This document shows, one piece after another, positions 43,357 through 53,132 of a DNA stretch of 64,000 nt (its first letter is position 1; every line of letters starts with the position of its first letter). The notes under the pieces are model-generated. The model worked only from the letters and a program-made list of their open reading frames with translations, was not told the origin of the DNA and made no database searches. Position numbers and translations under genes: made by a program. Source of the stretch: Streptomyces asoensis (lineage in GTDB: Bacteria; Actinomycetota; Actinomycetes; Streptomycetales; Streptomycetaceae); contig NZ_BNEB01000002.1 in assembly GCF_016860545.1 (NCBI RefSeq), forward strand, positions 682,001 through 746,000. Reading direction: 5' to 3'.

Positions 43357-44778
43357 ATGTTCGATCCGGTCATAGCGCCCAGCGGTACGCTGCTCGGCCT
43401 GCTCCAGAGGGGCCGCGGCGACGGCACGCTGCACGCGCTCACCGCACCGCGGGCCGAGGCGCTCGCGGCGCTCAACCACTGTGTGCTGCGGGACCCCCGC
43501 CACGACTGGCAGGTGGAGAACCGCTCCCTCTACTACGCCCGCCTCTACCTCGACCTGAACGGCGAGCTGGAGGAGATCGAGGCCCACCTCTTCGACGTCG
43601 AGGACTTTTTCGACACCGAGGAGTCCCGCACGGGCCTGGCCCTGGCCGTCCTCGGCCACCTCGCCTCCTACGGCAGGCGGGACGCCCTGATCCTCCTGCG
43701 CCGGTACGCGGCCACGGGCGCCAACTGGGCCTGGGCCCTGGACGAGCTCGCCCTGCGCGACGACGACGCCGGCCTGCGCGCCCTGGCCGCGCCCGTCCTC
43801 GCCCGGTTCGGCACCGATACCGAGGGCGAGGCCGAGCTCGCCGCCGCCGTACGGGACGCCTTCGAGCCACGCCCCTGGCGGCTGTGGGCCGAGGACCCCC
43901 GTGAGTACGTCTCCGCACGCGTGCGTGCCGCTCAGGAGGCCGGCTGTTTCGACCGCTGGCAACGCCAGATGAGTCCCGGCGGGCCCCGCCCCGGCTGGAG
44001 CGTCCAGGCCGTGTTCGAGTGGGCCCAGCAGGGCGTCGAGCGCGGAGCCGCGCTCCACGTGCCCGCGGCCCGCTGTCTGTCCGCCGTGGCCGGGCCCGAG
44101 GACCGGCCCGAGATCGTGCAGGCGGCCAAGGACGGCGCCGAGGGAGCCCGGTGCACCGCACTGCGCTACCTGGCCGACTTCAACGATCCCGACGCCCTCG
44201 TGCTCATCGAACAGGCCGTGGCCACCGGCTCGACGCCCGTCGTCGAGGCCGCCGTCGACGCCTTCGAACGCATGCGCAGCGTCGCGGCCGTGGACCGGGC
44301 CCGCGGCTGGGCCCACCGGCCCGACCCGCTGGGCGCCGCGGCCGGCCGCATGCTCGCCTGCCGGGGCGGCACCCAGGACAGCGACCTGGTCCTCGGCGCC
44401 CTGCGCGAGGCCGTACGCGGCGAAGGCTGCGACGCGCCGACCCTGTGGACCCTCGTCGACGGCGCCGGACGGCTCGGCATCGTCTGCGCGGCCCCCGTGC
44501 TGCGCCACATCTACCGGGAGACGGCCTCGTCCCATCTGCGCGGGCGCTGCGCCCGCGCACTCGCCGCCACCGACCCCTCCTACGCCGCGGGCTTCGCCGT
44601 CGAGTGCCTGTGGGACTGCGAGGAGGGCACCCGCGAGATCGCCGCCCGGCACGCCGAGACCGGTGACGCCCGGGTCGTCGAGCGCCTGCGCCGGCTCGCC
44701 GCCGACCCGGCCGAGGAGGCGGAGGTCCAGACGGCCGTACGGAGCCGTATCGGACCGGACGCCACGTCCGCGATGTGA
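43357..44778 (+). CDS. HEAT repeat domain protein
   Basis: A 473-aa protein from ATG 43357 (MFDPVIAPSG), with GTGAGG 9 bp upstream; GTG 43342 would add only five residues. It is helical throughout with repeated two-helix HEAT-like units, e.g. ALRYLADFNDPDALVLIEQA and AVDAFERMRSVAAVDRAR. No catalytic motif or signal peptide is seen. It probably serves as a scaffold. It follows the 19-aa ORF and ends at a strong terminator. Confidence 0.83.
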   Translation: MFDPVIAPSGTLLGLLQRGRGDGTLHALTAPRAEALAALNHCVLRDPRHDWQVENRSLYYARLYLDLNGELEEIEAHLFDVEDFFDTEESRTGLALAVLGHLASYGRRDALILLRRYAATGANWAWALDELALRDDDAGLRALAAPVLARFGTDTEGEAELAAAVRDAFEPRPWRLWAEDPREYVSARVRAAQEAGCFDRWQRQMSPGGPRPGWSVQAVFEWAQQGVERGAALHVPAARCLSAVAGPEDRPEIVQAAKDGAEGARCTALRYLADFNDPDALVLIEQAVATGSTPVVEAAVDAFERMRSVAAVDRARGWAHRPDPLGAAAGRMLACRGGTQDSDLVLGALREAVRGEGCDAPTLWTLVDGAGRLGIVCAAPVLRHIYRETASSHLRGRCARALAATDPSYAAGFAVECLWDCEEGTREIAARHAETGDARVVERLRRLAADPAEEAEVQTAVRSRIGPDATSAM

Positions 44779-44784
44779 ACACCG

Positions 44785-44826
44785 GGACCGGCCGCCGCCC
44801 GTGGGGAGCCTGGCGGCGGCCGGTCC
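44785..44826 (+). terminator. 15-bp GC stem-loop after the HEAT gene
   Basis: GGACCGGCCGCCGCC (44785-44799) pairs perfectly with GGCGGCGGCCGGTCC (44812-44826) around a 12-base loop, 7 bp after the stop codon. Likely rho-independent-like terminator typical of Streptomyces, lacking a long U tract. Confidence 0.75.
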
Positions 44827-44995
44827 GGCAGGTGAACACGCGATGGCCCGCCGGGCGGCCCGGCATGGACGCCGCCCGACCTGCGCGGAACGCCGGGGGC
44901 GCATACCGGGTGCGCAGCGCAACGCTCACGGGACGTTAGTCGCGCGGAAAGATCCACTTTGACGCGGCCACGTCCAGGACGGCGACAACACGGGT

Positions 44996-46123
44996 ATGCG
45001 TGTCGTCATCGTGACCGAATCCTTTCCCCCCGACGTGAACGGCGTGGCCCATTGCGCCTTCCAGACCGCCCGGCACCTCGTCGAGCGCGGTCACACCCCC
45101 GTCGTCGTCGCCCCGGCCACCGCCGCCGGGACCGGGCCGGACGCCGGAGCGCCCTGCCCCGTCGTCCGGGTCCCCTCCCTCCCGCTCCCCGGCTACCCCC
45201 AGGTCCGCGTCGCCCTCCCCAGCCGACGCGTCGCCGCCGCCATCGCCGAGCACCGCGCCGACCTGGTCCACCTGGCCAGCCCCTTCGTCCTCGGCGTGCG
45301 CGGCATGACGGCCGCCGCCCGGCTCGGCATCCCCGCCGTCGCCGTCTACCAGACCGACCTGGCCGGCTACGCCCGCACCTACATGGGCGCCGGCGAGGCA
45401 GCGGCCTGGCGCCGCATACGGTCCGTCCACGCGGCCGCCGACCTCACACTCGCCCCCTCCAGCGCCGCCCGGCGCGACCTGGACACGCACGGCGTGCCCC
45501 GGGTGAAACTGTGGCCGCGCGGAGTCGACACCACGCGCTTTCGCCCCGACCGCCGCGACGAGACCCTGCGGCGCGCCCTGGCGCCCGACGGCGAGCTGAT
45601 CGTCGGCTACGTCGGACGGCTCGCCCCGGAGAAACAGGTCGAGCTGCTGGCCGGCGCCCGCGCCCTGCCGGGCGTCCGCCTCGTGGTGGTGGGGGACGGA
45701 CCCAGCCGGCCCGGCCTGGAGGAGAGCCTGCCGGGCGCGGTCTTCCTGGGCAGGCGCACCGGCGACCAGCTCGCCCGGATCTTCGCCTCCCTGGACGTGT
45801 TCGTGCACACCGGCCCGTTCGAGACGTTCTGCCAGACCGTGCAGGAAGCCATGGCCAGCGGCGTTCCGGTGGTCGCGCCCGCCGCGGGCGGCCCGCTGGA
45901 CCTGGTCGCCCACGGACGCACCGGCCTGCTGGTGCCGCCCCGGGACGCCGACGCCGTGCGGGACGCGGTGGCGGCACTGGCCGCGGACCCCGCCCTGCGG
46001 GACGCCTACGGCGCCGCGGGACGGGTCACGGTCGAGGGCCGTACCTGGGACACCGTCGGCGACCGGCTCATCGGCCACTACGAGGACGTGCTCGCCGCGC
46101 GCCGACCGGTGGTGGCGGCATGA
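44996..46123 (+). CDS. GT4-family glycosyltransferase, MgtA-like mannosyltransferase
   Basis: A 375-aa GT-B enzyme. The N-terminus MRVVIVTESFPPDVNGVAHC is the family's acceptor-domain start, YVGRLAPEKQVELL is the GT4 donor-side motif, and FETFCQTVQEAMASGVPVVA contains the E-x7-E nucleotide-sugar motif. It resembles mycobacterial MgtA/PimB-type GDP-mannose-dependent transferases. ATG 44996 is the first codon of a three-gene set with 4-nt overlaps. A role in glycolipid or envelope mannoside synthesis is likely. Confidence 0.92.
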   Translation: MRVVIVTESFPPDVNGVAHCAFQTARHLVERGHTPVVVAPATAAGTGPDAGAPCPVVRVPSLPLPGYPQVRVALPSRRVAAAIAEHRADLVHLASPFVLGVRGMTAAARLGIPAVAVYQTDLAGYARTYMGAGEAAAWRRIRSVHAAADLTLAPSSAARRDLDTHGVPRVKLWPRGVDTTRFRPDRRDETLRRALAPDGELIVGYVGRLAPEKQVELLAGARALPGVRLVVVGDGPSRPGLEESLPGAVFLGRRTGDQLARIFASLDVFVHTGPFETFCQTVQEAMASGVPVVAPAAGGPLDLVAHGRTGLLVPPRDADAVRDAVAALAADPALRDAYGAAGRVTVEGRTWDTVGDRLIGHYEDVLAARRPVVAA

Positions 46124-47469
46124 CCGGCCCGCAGCGCACCGACGGCCCGGACGGCACGGACAGGAGCCGTCCGGGCGACCGGGACCGGACCGCCGCGACC
46201 CGCGGCACCCTCGGCACGGGCGGCGTCGACGTCCGTTCCGTGCCGGCGGTGCCGACTCCGGGGCCCCTGCGGATCGTGCGGCTCGCCAACTTCGTGGCCC
46301 CCGCCTCCGGCGGACTGCGCACGGCGCTGCGCGAGCTCGGCAAGGGATACCGCGCTGCCGGTCACGAACCCGTCCTGATCGTCCCCGGCGAGCGGGTGAG
46401 CGACCGGGAGACCGAGCAGGGGCGGGTCATCACCCTGCCCGGGCCGCTGCTGCCGGGCACCGGCGGCTACCGGGTCCTCACCGACCGGCGCCGGGTCGCC
46501 CGCCTCCTGGACGGACTCGCCCCGGACCGCCTGGAGGTCTCCGACCGCACGACCCTGCGCTGGACCGGCAGGTGGGCGCGGCGGGCCCGCGTCCCGGCCG
46601 TGATGGTCTCCCACGAGACCGCCGACGGCGTCCTGCGCACCTGGGGCGTGCCTGAAGGGGCGGCCCGCCGCGCCGCCGACGCGCTCAACCTGCGGACGGC
46701 GCACACCTACGCGCGCGTGGTGTGCACCACCGAGTTCGCCGAGCGGGAGTTCGTGCGCATCGGGGCCCGCAACGTCGTACGGGCGCCCCTGGGCGTCGAC
46801 CTCGTCGAGCGCCACCCCGCCCTGCGGGACGCGGGGCTGCGGGCACGCCACGCGCGTGAGGACGAGACGCTGCTGGTCATGTGCACCCGCCTGTCCGTGG
46901 AGAAGCGGCCCGGTACGGCGCTGGACGCCCTGGAGGCGTTGCTGCGGCGCGGGGAGCGGGCCGTGCTGGTCGTCGCGGGCGACGGACCGCTGCGGCCCCG
47001 TCTGGAGCAGCGGGCACGCGAGCGCGGGCTGCCCGTGACGTTCCTGGGGCACGTCTCCGACCGGGGCGCGCTGGGCGCGCTCCAGGCCTCGGCCGACGTG
47101 TGCCTGGCCCCGGGGCCCGCCGAGACCTTCGGGCTCGCCGCCCTGGAGGCGATGGCGTGCGGGACGCCCGTGGTCGCGAGCGCGTCCTCGGCGCTGCCCG
47201 AGGTCGTCGGAGCGGCCGGGGCCACGGCGGCCGACCGGGGAGAGGCGTTCGCGGACGCCGTCGAGGACCTTCTCGCACGCCCCAGGGCCGCACGCCGGGA
47301 CGCGGCACGCGCGCGTGCGGAGTGTTTCGGCTGGGGGACGGCCGTCGACGCGTTCCTCGCGGCGCACGATGCGACGGCTGCGGCGGGCCCGGGCGCACCG
47401 GTTGCCCCCGGGGCGCGGACGACCGCTCCCGCCGGGCCCCCTCCTCTCGTGCCGGGAGGCCTGGGATGA
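46120..47469 (+). CDS. GT4-family glycosyltransferase
   Basis: A 449-aa GT-B protein with a variable low-complexity N-terminus (about 45 residues) before the first Rossmann strand PLRIVRLANFVAPASGGLRT. The donor domain holds CTRLSVEKRPGTALDALEAL and ETFGLAALEAMACGTPVVAS. ATG 46120 overlaps the stop of the preceding transferase, so the two are coupled and may act in sequence on the same acceptor. Donor sugar is unknown; mannose is plausible from the neighbour. Confidence 0.9.
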   Translation: MTGPQRTDGPDGTDRSRPGDRDRTAATRGTLGTGGVDVRSVPAVPTPGPLRIVRLANFVAPASGGLRTALRELGKGYRAAGHEPVLIVPGERVSDRETEQGRVITLPGPLLPGTGGYRVLTDRRRVARLLDGLAPDRLEVSDRTTLRWTGRWARRARVPAVMVSHETADGVLRTWGVPEGAARRAADALNLRTAHTYARVVCTTEFAEREFVRIGARNVVRAPLGVDLVERHPALRDAGLRARHAREDETLLVMCTRLSVEKRPGTALDALEALLRRGERAVLVVAGDGPLRPRLEQRARERGLPVTFLGHVSDRGALGALQASADVCLAPGPAETFGLAALEAMACGTPVVASASSALPEVVGAAGATAADRGEAFADAVEDLLARPRAARRDAARARAECFGWGTAVDAFLAAHDATAAAGPGAPVAPGARTTAPAGPPPLVPGGLG

Positions 47470-48407
47470 GACGCGTCCGCTTCATCGCGCTCGGCGACTC
47501 GCTCACCGAGGGCGTGGGGGATCCCGTGGGCGACGGATGGCGGGGCTGGGCCGCCCTGCTCGCCCCCGGACTCGTCCAGGAGACCGCCGAGGAGACCGGC
47601 GGGAACGGCGTGGAGACCGGAGGAGGGCCCTGCGCGGGCAACGATGAGGAGGCCGGCGGGAGGACGTGGGCGGGGGTGGAGTTCACCAACCTGGCGGTCA
47701 GCGGAGCGCAGACGCGGGACGTGCTGGAACGCCAGCTCGCGGCCGCACTCGCGCTGCGGCCCGACCTCGCCTCCGTCGTCGTCGGCGTGAACGACACCCT
47801 GCGCTGCACCTTCGACATCCACGCCGTGGCCGCCCGGCTCGACACGGTCTACGCGGCCCTCGCCGAGCAAGGCGCGCTGCTGCTCACCGCGTGTCTGCCG
47901 GACCCGGGCGGCACCCTCGGCCTGCCCGGCCCCCTGGCCCGCCCGCTGGCCCGGCGCCAGCGCGCGGTCAACGCCGTAGTCCACGCGCTGTCCGAGCGCC
48001 ACGGCGCCGTCCACCTGCACGCCTCGCAGGGCGCCTGGCTGAGCGAGCGGGCCATGTGGAGCGCGGACCGCCTCCACCCCGGCGAACGAGGGCACCGTCA
48101 GCTGGCCGTCCGCTTCCACGCGCTGCTGGCCGGTGCGGGCCTCGCGACCGGGCCCGCGCCCTCGCCGGAGCCGGATTCCCCCGAGCCCACCACCTCGGCC
48201 GGCCTGTGGTGGCTGGCGACCGCGGGCACCGGCTGGGTGGCCCGCCGGTGCACCGACCTGCTCCCGCAACTCCTCACCCTGGCCGCGGACGAGATGCGCC
48301 ACCGCGCGCGGGGGACGAGCGCGCGGCTCGACCTGCGGGCCTCCGCGGCGGTGTCCGCGGCGCTCGCCGCGTTGTCCGTGCCCGAGCGGCAGCCGGACGC
48401 CGCCTGA
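47466..48407 (+). CDS. SGNH/GDSL-family hydrolase
   Basis: A 313-aa protein. Block I is FIALGDSLTEGVGD (catalytic Ser), block III is VVVGVNDTL (oxyanion Asn), and block V is SADRLHPGERG with the Asp-His pair. These are esterases, lipases or acyl-modifying enzymes. No signal peptide is visible, so it is probably cytoplasmic. ATG 47466 overlaps the second glycosyltransferase. The operon context suggests acyl removal or trimming on a glycosylated product, an inference. Confidence 0.9.
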   Translation: MRRVRFIALGDSLTEGVGDPVGDGWRGWAALLAPGLVQETAEETGGNGVETGGGPCAGNDEEAGGRTWAGVEFTNLAVSGAQTRDVLERQLAAALALRPDLASVVVGVNDTLRCTFDIHAVAARLDTVYAALAEQGALLLTACLPDPGGTLGLPGPLARPLARRQRAVNAVVHALSERHGAVHLHASQGAWLSERAMWSADRLHPGERGHRQLAVRFHALLAGAGLATGPAPSPEPDSPEPTTSAGLWWLATAGTGWVARRCTDLLPQLLTLAADEMRHRARGTSARLDLRASAAVSAALAALSVPERQPDAA

Positions 48408-48480
48408 ACCCCGGCCCCGGCGGCTCCCGCCGCTGTCCGGGCGGCACTCCTGCGGCGGGGCGGCGCGCAGCGACCCGGCG

Positions 48481-49350
48481 TCACCGTCGGCGGACGGCGA
48501 CGAAGCGGACCGGGGTGCCGGGCGCCGCCTGGGCGGCGGCCGCGAGGTCGGCCGTGCGGACGACCCCGATCACCGGGTAGCCCCCGGTGGTCGGGTGATC
48601 GGCGAGGAAGACCACGGGCCGGCCCGCCGGCGGCACCTGCACGGCGCCCAGGACCATGCCCTCGCTCGCCAGCTCGCCACCGCGCGCACGCTCCAGGGCG
48701 GGCCCTTCGGTGCGCAGCCCGATGCGGTTGCTGGCCGACGACACCTGGAACGCCCGCGAGACGAAGGCGCGCACCGCGTCCGGGGTGAACCAGTCCTCAC
48801 GCGGGCCCAGCGTCACCCGCAGGACGAGTTCGGCCGGGGGCGCCGGCTGCGGTGCGGCGTCCACGCGTGCGTGCGGGACGCGGTCCCCGCCCAGGGGCAG
48901 GACGGCGCCGTCCGTGAGCGGCGGGGGGCCCAGGCCCGAGAGCAGGTCCGTGGACCGGCTGCCGAGGACCGGCTCGACGACGATGCCTCCCGCCACGGCC
49001 ACGTACGCGCGTACGCCGGTGACGGCCCGTCCGACCTCCAGCACCGCCCCGGCCCGGATCCGCAGGGGCGAGCCCCAGGCGGCCGGGCGGCCGTCCACGG
49101 TGACCCGGCAGTGCGCGCCGCCGACCGCGAGGGTCACGTCGGAACGGGGCCGCAGGGCGCAGCCGTCGAGCGTCGTCTCCAGGACGGCCGCGTCGGCCGG
49201 GTTGCCCACGAGCCGGTTGACCAGGGCCGCCGCGGGCGCGTCGAGGGCGCCGGACCGGGGCACCCCGAGATGCGCGTGCCCGGGACGGCCCCGGTCCTGC
49301 ACCGTGGTGAGCGCCCCGGCACGGACGACGAAGAGTGCGCGGTCGCTCAT
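48481..49350 (-). CDS. pxpC: 5-oxoprolinase subunit PxpC (biotin-dependent carboxyltransferase family)
   Basis: A 289-aa protein with the KipA/PxpC (AHS2) fold: GALTTVQDRGRPGHAHLGVP at residues 11-30, a conserved substrate region, and QVPPAGRPVVFLADHPTTGG near the C-terminus. With PxpA and PxpB it forms ATP-dependent 5-oxoprolinase, converting 5-oxo-L-proline to L-glutamate. Start ATG 49350 overlaps the pxpB stop. It is the last gene of the unit. Confidence 0.93.
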   Translation of the reverse strand: MSDRALFVVRAGALTTVQDRGRPGHAHLGVPRSGALDAPAAALVNRLVGNPADAAVLETTLDGCALRPRSDVTLAVGGAHCRVTVDGRPAAWGSPLRIRAGAVLEVGRAVTGVRAYVAVAGGIVVEPVLGSRSTDLLSGLGPPPLTDGAVLPLGGDRVPHARVDAAPQPAPPAELVLRVTLGPREDWFTPDAVRAFVSRAFQVSSASNRIGLRTEGPALERARGGELASEGMVLGAVQVPPAGRPVVFLADHPTTGGYPVIGVVRTADLAAAAQAAPGTPVRFVAVRRR

Positions 49351-50006
49351 GAGGTCCCCGTCGCCCTCGCCGGGTCCGCCGGAGCCATCTCCCCGATCGG
49401 CACGAAGCGCACGAGCGTGCCCGGCGACAGCAGCGCGGCGGGCACCCGCGCGTGGTCCCACAGGACCGCCTCCGTGCTGCCGATCAGCTGCCAGCCGCCC
49501 GGCGACGTACGCGGGTACACGCCCGTGTAGGGCCCCGCGAGCGCCACGGAACCCGCCGGCACGGCGGTGCGCGGGGCCGCCCGGCGCGGGACGTCGTAGC
49601 GCGCGGGCAGGCCGGTGAGGTAGCCGAAGCCGGGCGCGAAGCCGCAGAAGGCGACCCGGAACTCGGCTGCCGCGTGGATGCGGGCCACCTCCTCCTGCGG
49701 GACGTCCCAGTGCGCGGCGACCTCGGCGAGGTCCGGCCCGTCGTAGCGCACCGGGATCTCCACGGCCGCCTGCTCGCGCGGGGGAGCGGGCGGTACGTCG
49801 GAGGCGGCCAGCTCGCTCGCCAGCCTGGCGGGGTCGGTCAGCCCGTCCAGGAGGACGGTGCGGGCCGCGGGCACGATCTCGCGGGCGCTGAGCAGGCCCG
49901 CTGCGCGCCGCCGCAGCAGTTCGGCGTGCAGTGCCTCGGCCTGCGCGCCCGACGCCACCTCGACGAGCAGGGCGTCGTCACCGACCGACAGGACACGCAC
50001 GCTCAT
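49347..50006 (-). CDS. pxpB: 5-oxoprolinase subunit PxpB
   Basis: A 219-aa AHS1/KipI-like protein: VLSVGDDALLVEV at the start, FCGFAPGFGYLTGLPARYDV and SVALAGPYTGVYPRTSPGGW as the conserved blocks. It is the partner of PxpC in the ATP-dependent cleavage of 5-oxoproline. ATG 50006 overlaps pxpA, and its stop overlaps pxpC, so translation is coupled across all three genes. Confidence 0.93.
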   Translation of the reverse strand: MSVRVLSVGDDALLVEVASGAQAEALHAELLRRRAAGLLSAREIVPAARTVLLDGLTDPARLASELAASDVPPAPPREQAAVEIPVRYDGPDLAEVAAHWDVPQEEVARIHAAAEFRVAFCGFAPGFGYLTGLPARYDVPRRAAPRTAVPAGSVALAGPYTGVYPRTSPGGWQLIGSTEAVLWDHARVPAALLSPGTLVRFVPIGEMAPADPARATGTS

Positions 50007-50767
50007 GCGAAGGCCTCCACCCGTACGCCCGACTCCTCCAGTTCCCGTCTCACCCGGCGGGCCAGCTCCACCGCGCCGGGCGTGTCGCCGTGCAGGCACA
50101 GGGAACGCGCGCGTACCTCGATCGACGCCCCCGCGCGGGAGGTGACCCGCCCGAGACGGCCCAGGGTCAGCGACCGCTCCACGACGGCCTCCGGATCGGT
50201 GATCACGGCCCCGGCCTCCGCGCGGGGCACGAGCGTGCCCTCCTCGGTGTAGGCGCGGTCCGCGAAGGCCTCCGGGACGGCCGGGAGCCCCGCGCCGCGA
50301 GCCAGTTCCAGCAGGAGTGAGCCGGGAAGTCCCAGGACGGTGAGCGAGGCGTCCACGAGGAGCACTCCGTCGATCACCGCACGGGCCTGCGTCTCGTCGT
50401 GCACCACCCGGTTGTAGAGCGCGCCGTGCGGCTTCACGTACGCCACGCGTGCGCCCGCCGCCCGGGCGAACACCTCCAGGGCGCCGATCTGGTAGGCCAC
50501 CTCCGCGGCCAGTTCGGCGGAGGGCACGTCCATGGCCCGCCGTCCGAATCCCGCCAGGTCCCGGTAGGAGACCTGTGCGCCGATCGTCACACCCCGCTCG
50601 GCCGCCAGTTCGCACACCCGGCGCATGGTGGCCGCGTCGCCCGCGTGGAAGCCGCACGCCACGTTCGCGCTGCTCACGACGGACAGCAGCTGCTCGTCGT
50701 CGGTCAGCTGCCAGCGGCCGAAGCCCTCGCCGAGGTCGGCGTTCAGATCGATCGCGATCGCGGTCAT
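50003..50767 (-). CDS. pxpA: 5-oxoprolinase subunit PxpA (LamB/YcsF family)
   Basis: A 254-aa LamB/YcsF protein with the signature N-terminus IDLNADLGEGFGRW, then SSANVACGFHAGDAATMRR, and VSYRDLAGFGRR. PxpA forms the catalytic or phosphorylation-linked part of the 5-oxoprolinase complex. ATG 50767 follows AGGAGATACGAAGGA. It precedes pxpB with a 4-bp overlap, and follows the DUF1445 gene by 20 bp. Confidence 0.95.
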   Translation of the reverse strand: MTAIAIDLNADLGEGFGRWQLTDDEQLLSVVSSANVACGFHAGDAATMRRVCELAAERGVTIGAQVSYRDLAGFGRRAMDVPSAELAAEVAYQIGALEVFARAAGARVAYVKPHGALYNRVVHDETQARAVIDGVLLVDASLTVLGLPGSLLLELARGAGLPAVPEAFADRAYTEEGTLVPRAEAGAVITDPEAVVERSLTLGRLGRVTSRAGASIEVRARSLCLHGDTPGAVELARRVRRELEESGVRVEAFA

Positions 50768-50787
50768 GGTTCCTTCGTATCTCCTTC

Positions 50788-51663
50788 TCAGGCCACGCGG
50801 TACTGCTCGTCGCGGGCGTCGGTGAGGAACATCTGTCCCGGTGCGTGGGTGAGGGCGAACGGCGGGCGCGAGGCCGTCACCACGGCCTGGGGGGTCACCC
50901 CGCAGGCCCAGAACACCGGGATGTCGTCCGGCGTTGCGTCCACCGGCTCGCCGAAGTCCGGCCGGCCGAGGTCGCCGATGCCCAGTCCGGAGGGGGCGCC
51001 GCAGTGCACGGGGCCGCCGTGCACCGCCGGGAGCAGGCTGCTCTCCCGGATCGCCGCCGCGAGGTGCTGCGGAGGCACCGGACGCATGGACACCACCATG
51101 GGCCCGTGCAGCCGCCCGGCCGGCCTGCACTGACGGTCGGTGACGTACATGGGGACGTTGCGCCCCTGCTCCAGGTGCCGGATCGGCACGCCCGCCTGCG
51201 ACAGCGCCCACTCGAAGGTGAAGCTGCACCCGATCAGGAAGGACACCAGGTCGTCGCGCCAGTACGCGCGTACGTCCGTCGGTTCGTCGACGAGTTCCCC
51301 GTCCGCCCACACCCGGTAGCGCGGCAGGTCGGTGCGCAGATCGGCGCCCTCGGCCAGGACGGTCGTCCAGGAGCCGGCGTCCGTGACGTCGAGCACGGGA
51401 CACGGCTTCGGGTTGCGCTGGCAGAACAGCAGCATGTCGTACGCCCAGTCGGCGGGCACCGAGATCAGGTTGACCTGGGTGTGGCCCGCCGCCACCCCGG
51501 CCGTGGGCCCGGCGAGGCCCGCCCGGAAGCGGGCCCGTGCGGTGGCGGGGCTCCACGCGTACGCGTGCTCGTCGACGAGGGTCACCGGACGGTCCTCCAC
51601 GAGAGGCGGACGGTCCTCGACGAGGGGCGGACGGTGGTCCTGCGTCAGGATCGGACGGTTCAC
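50788..51663 (-). CDS. DUF1445 family protein (putative hydro-lyase / D-glutamate cyclase-like)
   Basis: A 291-aa protein of the putative hydro-lyase family: [53 protein letters not shown] and [10 protein letters not shown] are conserved blocks. A vertebrate DUF1445 protein is a D-glutamate cyclase producing 5-oxo-D-proline, which makes its place beside 5-oxoprolinase genes meaningful. The N-terminus contains a duplicated RPPLVED encoded by two 21-bp tandem repeats (51587-51628). GTG 51663 overlaps the MFS stop. Confidence 0.88.
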   Translation of the reverse strand: MNRPILTQDHRPPLVEDRPPLVEDRPVTLVDEHAYAWSPATARARFRAGLAGPTAGVAAGHTQVNLISVPADWAYDMLLFCQRNPKPCPVLDVTDAGSWTTVLAEGADLRTDLPRYRVWADGELVDEPTDVRAYWRDDLVSFLIGCSFTFEWALSQAGVPIRHLEQGRNVPMYVTDRQCRPAGRLHGPMVVSMRPVPPQHLAAAIRESSLLPAVHGGPVHCGAPSGLGIGDLGRPDFGEPVDATPDDIPVFWACGVTPQAVVTASRPPFALTHAPGQMFLTDARDEQYRVA

Positions 51664-52961
51664 TCCAGTTCCTTCCCGCGGGTCTCCGGCAGCCCCAGCA
51701 GCGCCAGGGCGGCGATGGCGTATCCGACCGCGCCGAAGACCAGCGCGCCGCCCACGCCCCAGCTGTCGGCCAGGAACCCGACGGTGGTGGGGAAGACGGC
51801 GCCCACGGCGCGGCCGGTGTTGTACGTGAAGCCCTGCCCGGTGCCGCGCAGCGCCGTCGGGTAGAGCTCGCTCAGGTAGGACCCGAACCCGCTGAAGATC
51901 GCCGACATGCAGAAGCCGAGCGGGAAGCCCAGCACCAGGAGCACGGTGTCCGCGCCGCCAGGGATGTTGGCGTACGCGAGGATGCACGCCGCCGACAGCA
52001 GGGCGAACAGCCAGATGTTGCGGCGCCGGCCCAGCCGGTCGGTGAGGTAGCCGCCGGTGAGGTAGCCCAGGAACGCGCCGGAGATCAGGAAGGTCAGATA
52101 GCCGCCGGTGCCGACCACCGACAGACCGCGCTCGGACTTCAGGTAGGTCGGCACCCAGGTCGCCAGGGTGTAGTACCCGCCCTGGACGCCGGTGGACAGC
52201 AGCCCGGCGAAGAGCGTCGTGCGCAGCAGCGGTCCCTTGAAGATCGCGGGGAAGGAGCCCTTCTCGGTGCTCCGCTCGCGTGCCGCGGCCGCTTCCGGCG
52301 CGTCCTGCACCCGGCGCCGCATCCACACCACGAGCAGCGCGGGCAGGGCACCCGTCCAGAACATCACGCGCCAGGCCGTGTCGTCGCCGAAGAACGAGAA
52401 GACCAGGGTGTACGCGAGGGCCGCGAGCCCCCAGCCGACGGCCCAGGAGCTCTGGATCGCGCCCAGGGTGCGGCCGCGGTGCTTCGGGCTCGCGTACTCG
52501 GCGACGAGGATCGCGCCGACCGCCCACTCACCGCCGAAACCGAGCCCCTGAAGGGACCGGAAGACCAGCAGCGTCTCGTAGGTGGGAGCGAAACCGCAGG
52601 CCACCGTGAACACCGCGTAGGTGACCACCGTGATCATCAGCGCCCGGACCCGGCCGATCCGGTCGGCCAGCACCCCCGCCGCGGCGCCGCCTATCGCGGA
52701 GGCGACCAGCGTCACGGTGGTGAACAGGCCTGTCTGAGCGCTGTCCAGGCCGAAGTACGCGGCCAGCGCGACCATGCTCAGCGGCAGCGTGAAGTAGTCG
52801 TAGGAGTCCAGGGCGTATCCGCCGAACGCGCCGGCGAAGGCGCGGCGGCCCCGCGGCCCGAGGGCGCGCAGCCAGGCCAGGGCCCCGTCGTCGGGGACCG
52901 TCGCGGTGGTGAGGGGTGCGCTGTCGGAGGTCGTGGTCCGCGGTGGAGGGGATGTGCTCAA
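51660..52961 (-). CDS. MFS transporter of the pxp operon (sugar porter-like)
   Basis: A 433-aa protein from TTG 52961 (with GAGGTG upstream); ATG 53051 is a longer alternative whose extension looks non-coding. Twelve helices, MFS motifs [14 protein letters not shown] and [14 protein letters not shown], and [24 protein letters not shown] resemble sialate/benzoate-type aromatic acid and carboxylate porters. It probably imports the operon substrate, such as 5-oxoproline or a related acid. It begins the five-gene operon under the divergent GntR regulator. Confidence 0.9.
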   Translation of the reverse strand: MSTSPPPRTTTSDSAPLTTATVPDDGALAWLRALGPRGRRAFAGAFGGYALDSYDYFTLPLSMVALAAYFGLDSAQTGLFTTVTLVASAIGGAAAGVLADRIGRVRALMITVVTYAVFTVACGFAPTYETLLVFRSLQGLGFGGEWAVGAILVAEYASPKHRGRTLGAIQSSWAVGWGLAALAYTLVFSFFGDDTAWRVMFWTGALPALLVVWMRRRVQDAPEAAAARERSTEKGSFPAIFKGPLLRTTLFAGLLSTGVQGGYYTLATWVPTYLKSERGLSVVGTGGYLTFLISGAFLGYLTGGYLTDRLGRRRNIWLFALLSAACILAYANIPGGADTVLLVLGFPLGFCMSAIFSGFGSYLSELYPTALRGTGQGFTYNTGRAVGAVFPTTVGFLADSWGVGGALVFGAVGYAIAALALLGLPETRGKELE

Positions 52962-53065
52962 GGGGCACCTCGCTGAGGGAGGACGGAGGGTGCGGGAAGT
53001 GAGCCGTGCCGTGCGGAGGCGGCCGCCCACGAGGGGGACGGACGGTGCCATGCAAAGGAAGGTAG

Positions 53066-53084
53066 AGGATCGTTGAACGATCCT
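53066..53084. promoter_or_regulatory. 19-bp palindromic operator between the MFS and GntR genes
   Basis: AGGATCGTT-G-AACGATCCT is a perfect 9+9 bp inverted repeat about a single G. It lies 105 bp upstream of the MFS start and 49 bp upstream of the GntR start, and is the probable FadR/FCD-type GntR binding site controlling the pxp operon and its own gene. Confidence 0.7.
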
Positions 53085-53132
53085 TCAATACCCCTGTTGT
53101 TTCGTTCTCGTGCCTGCGGTTGAATTCCGGGC

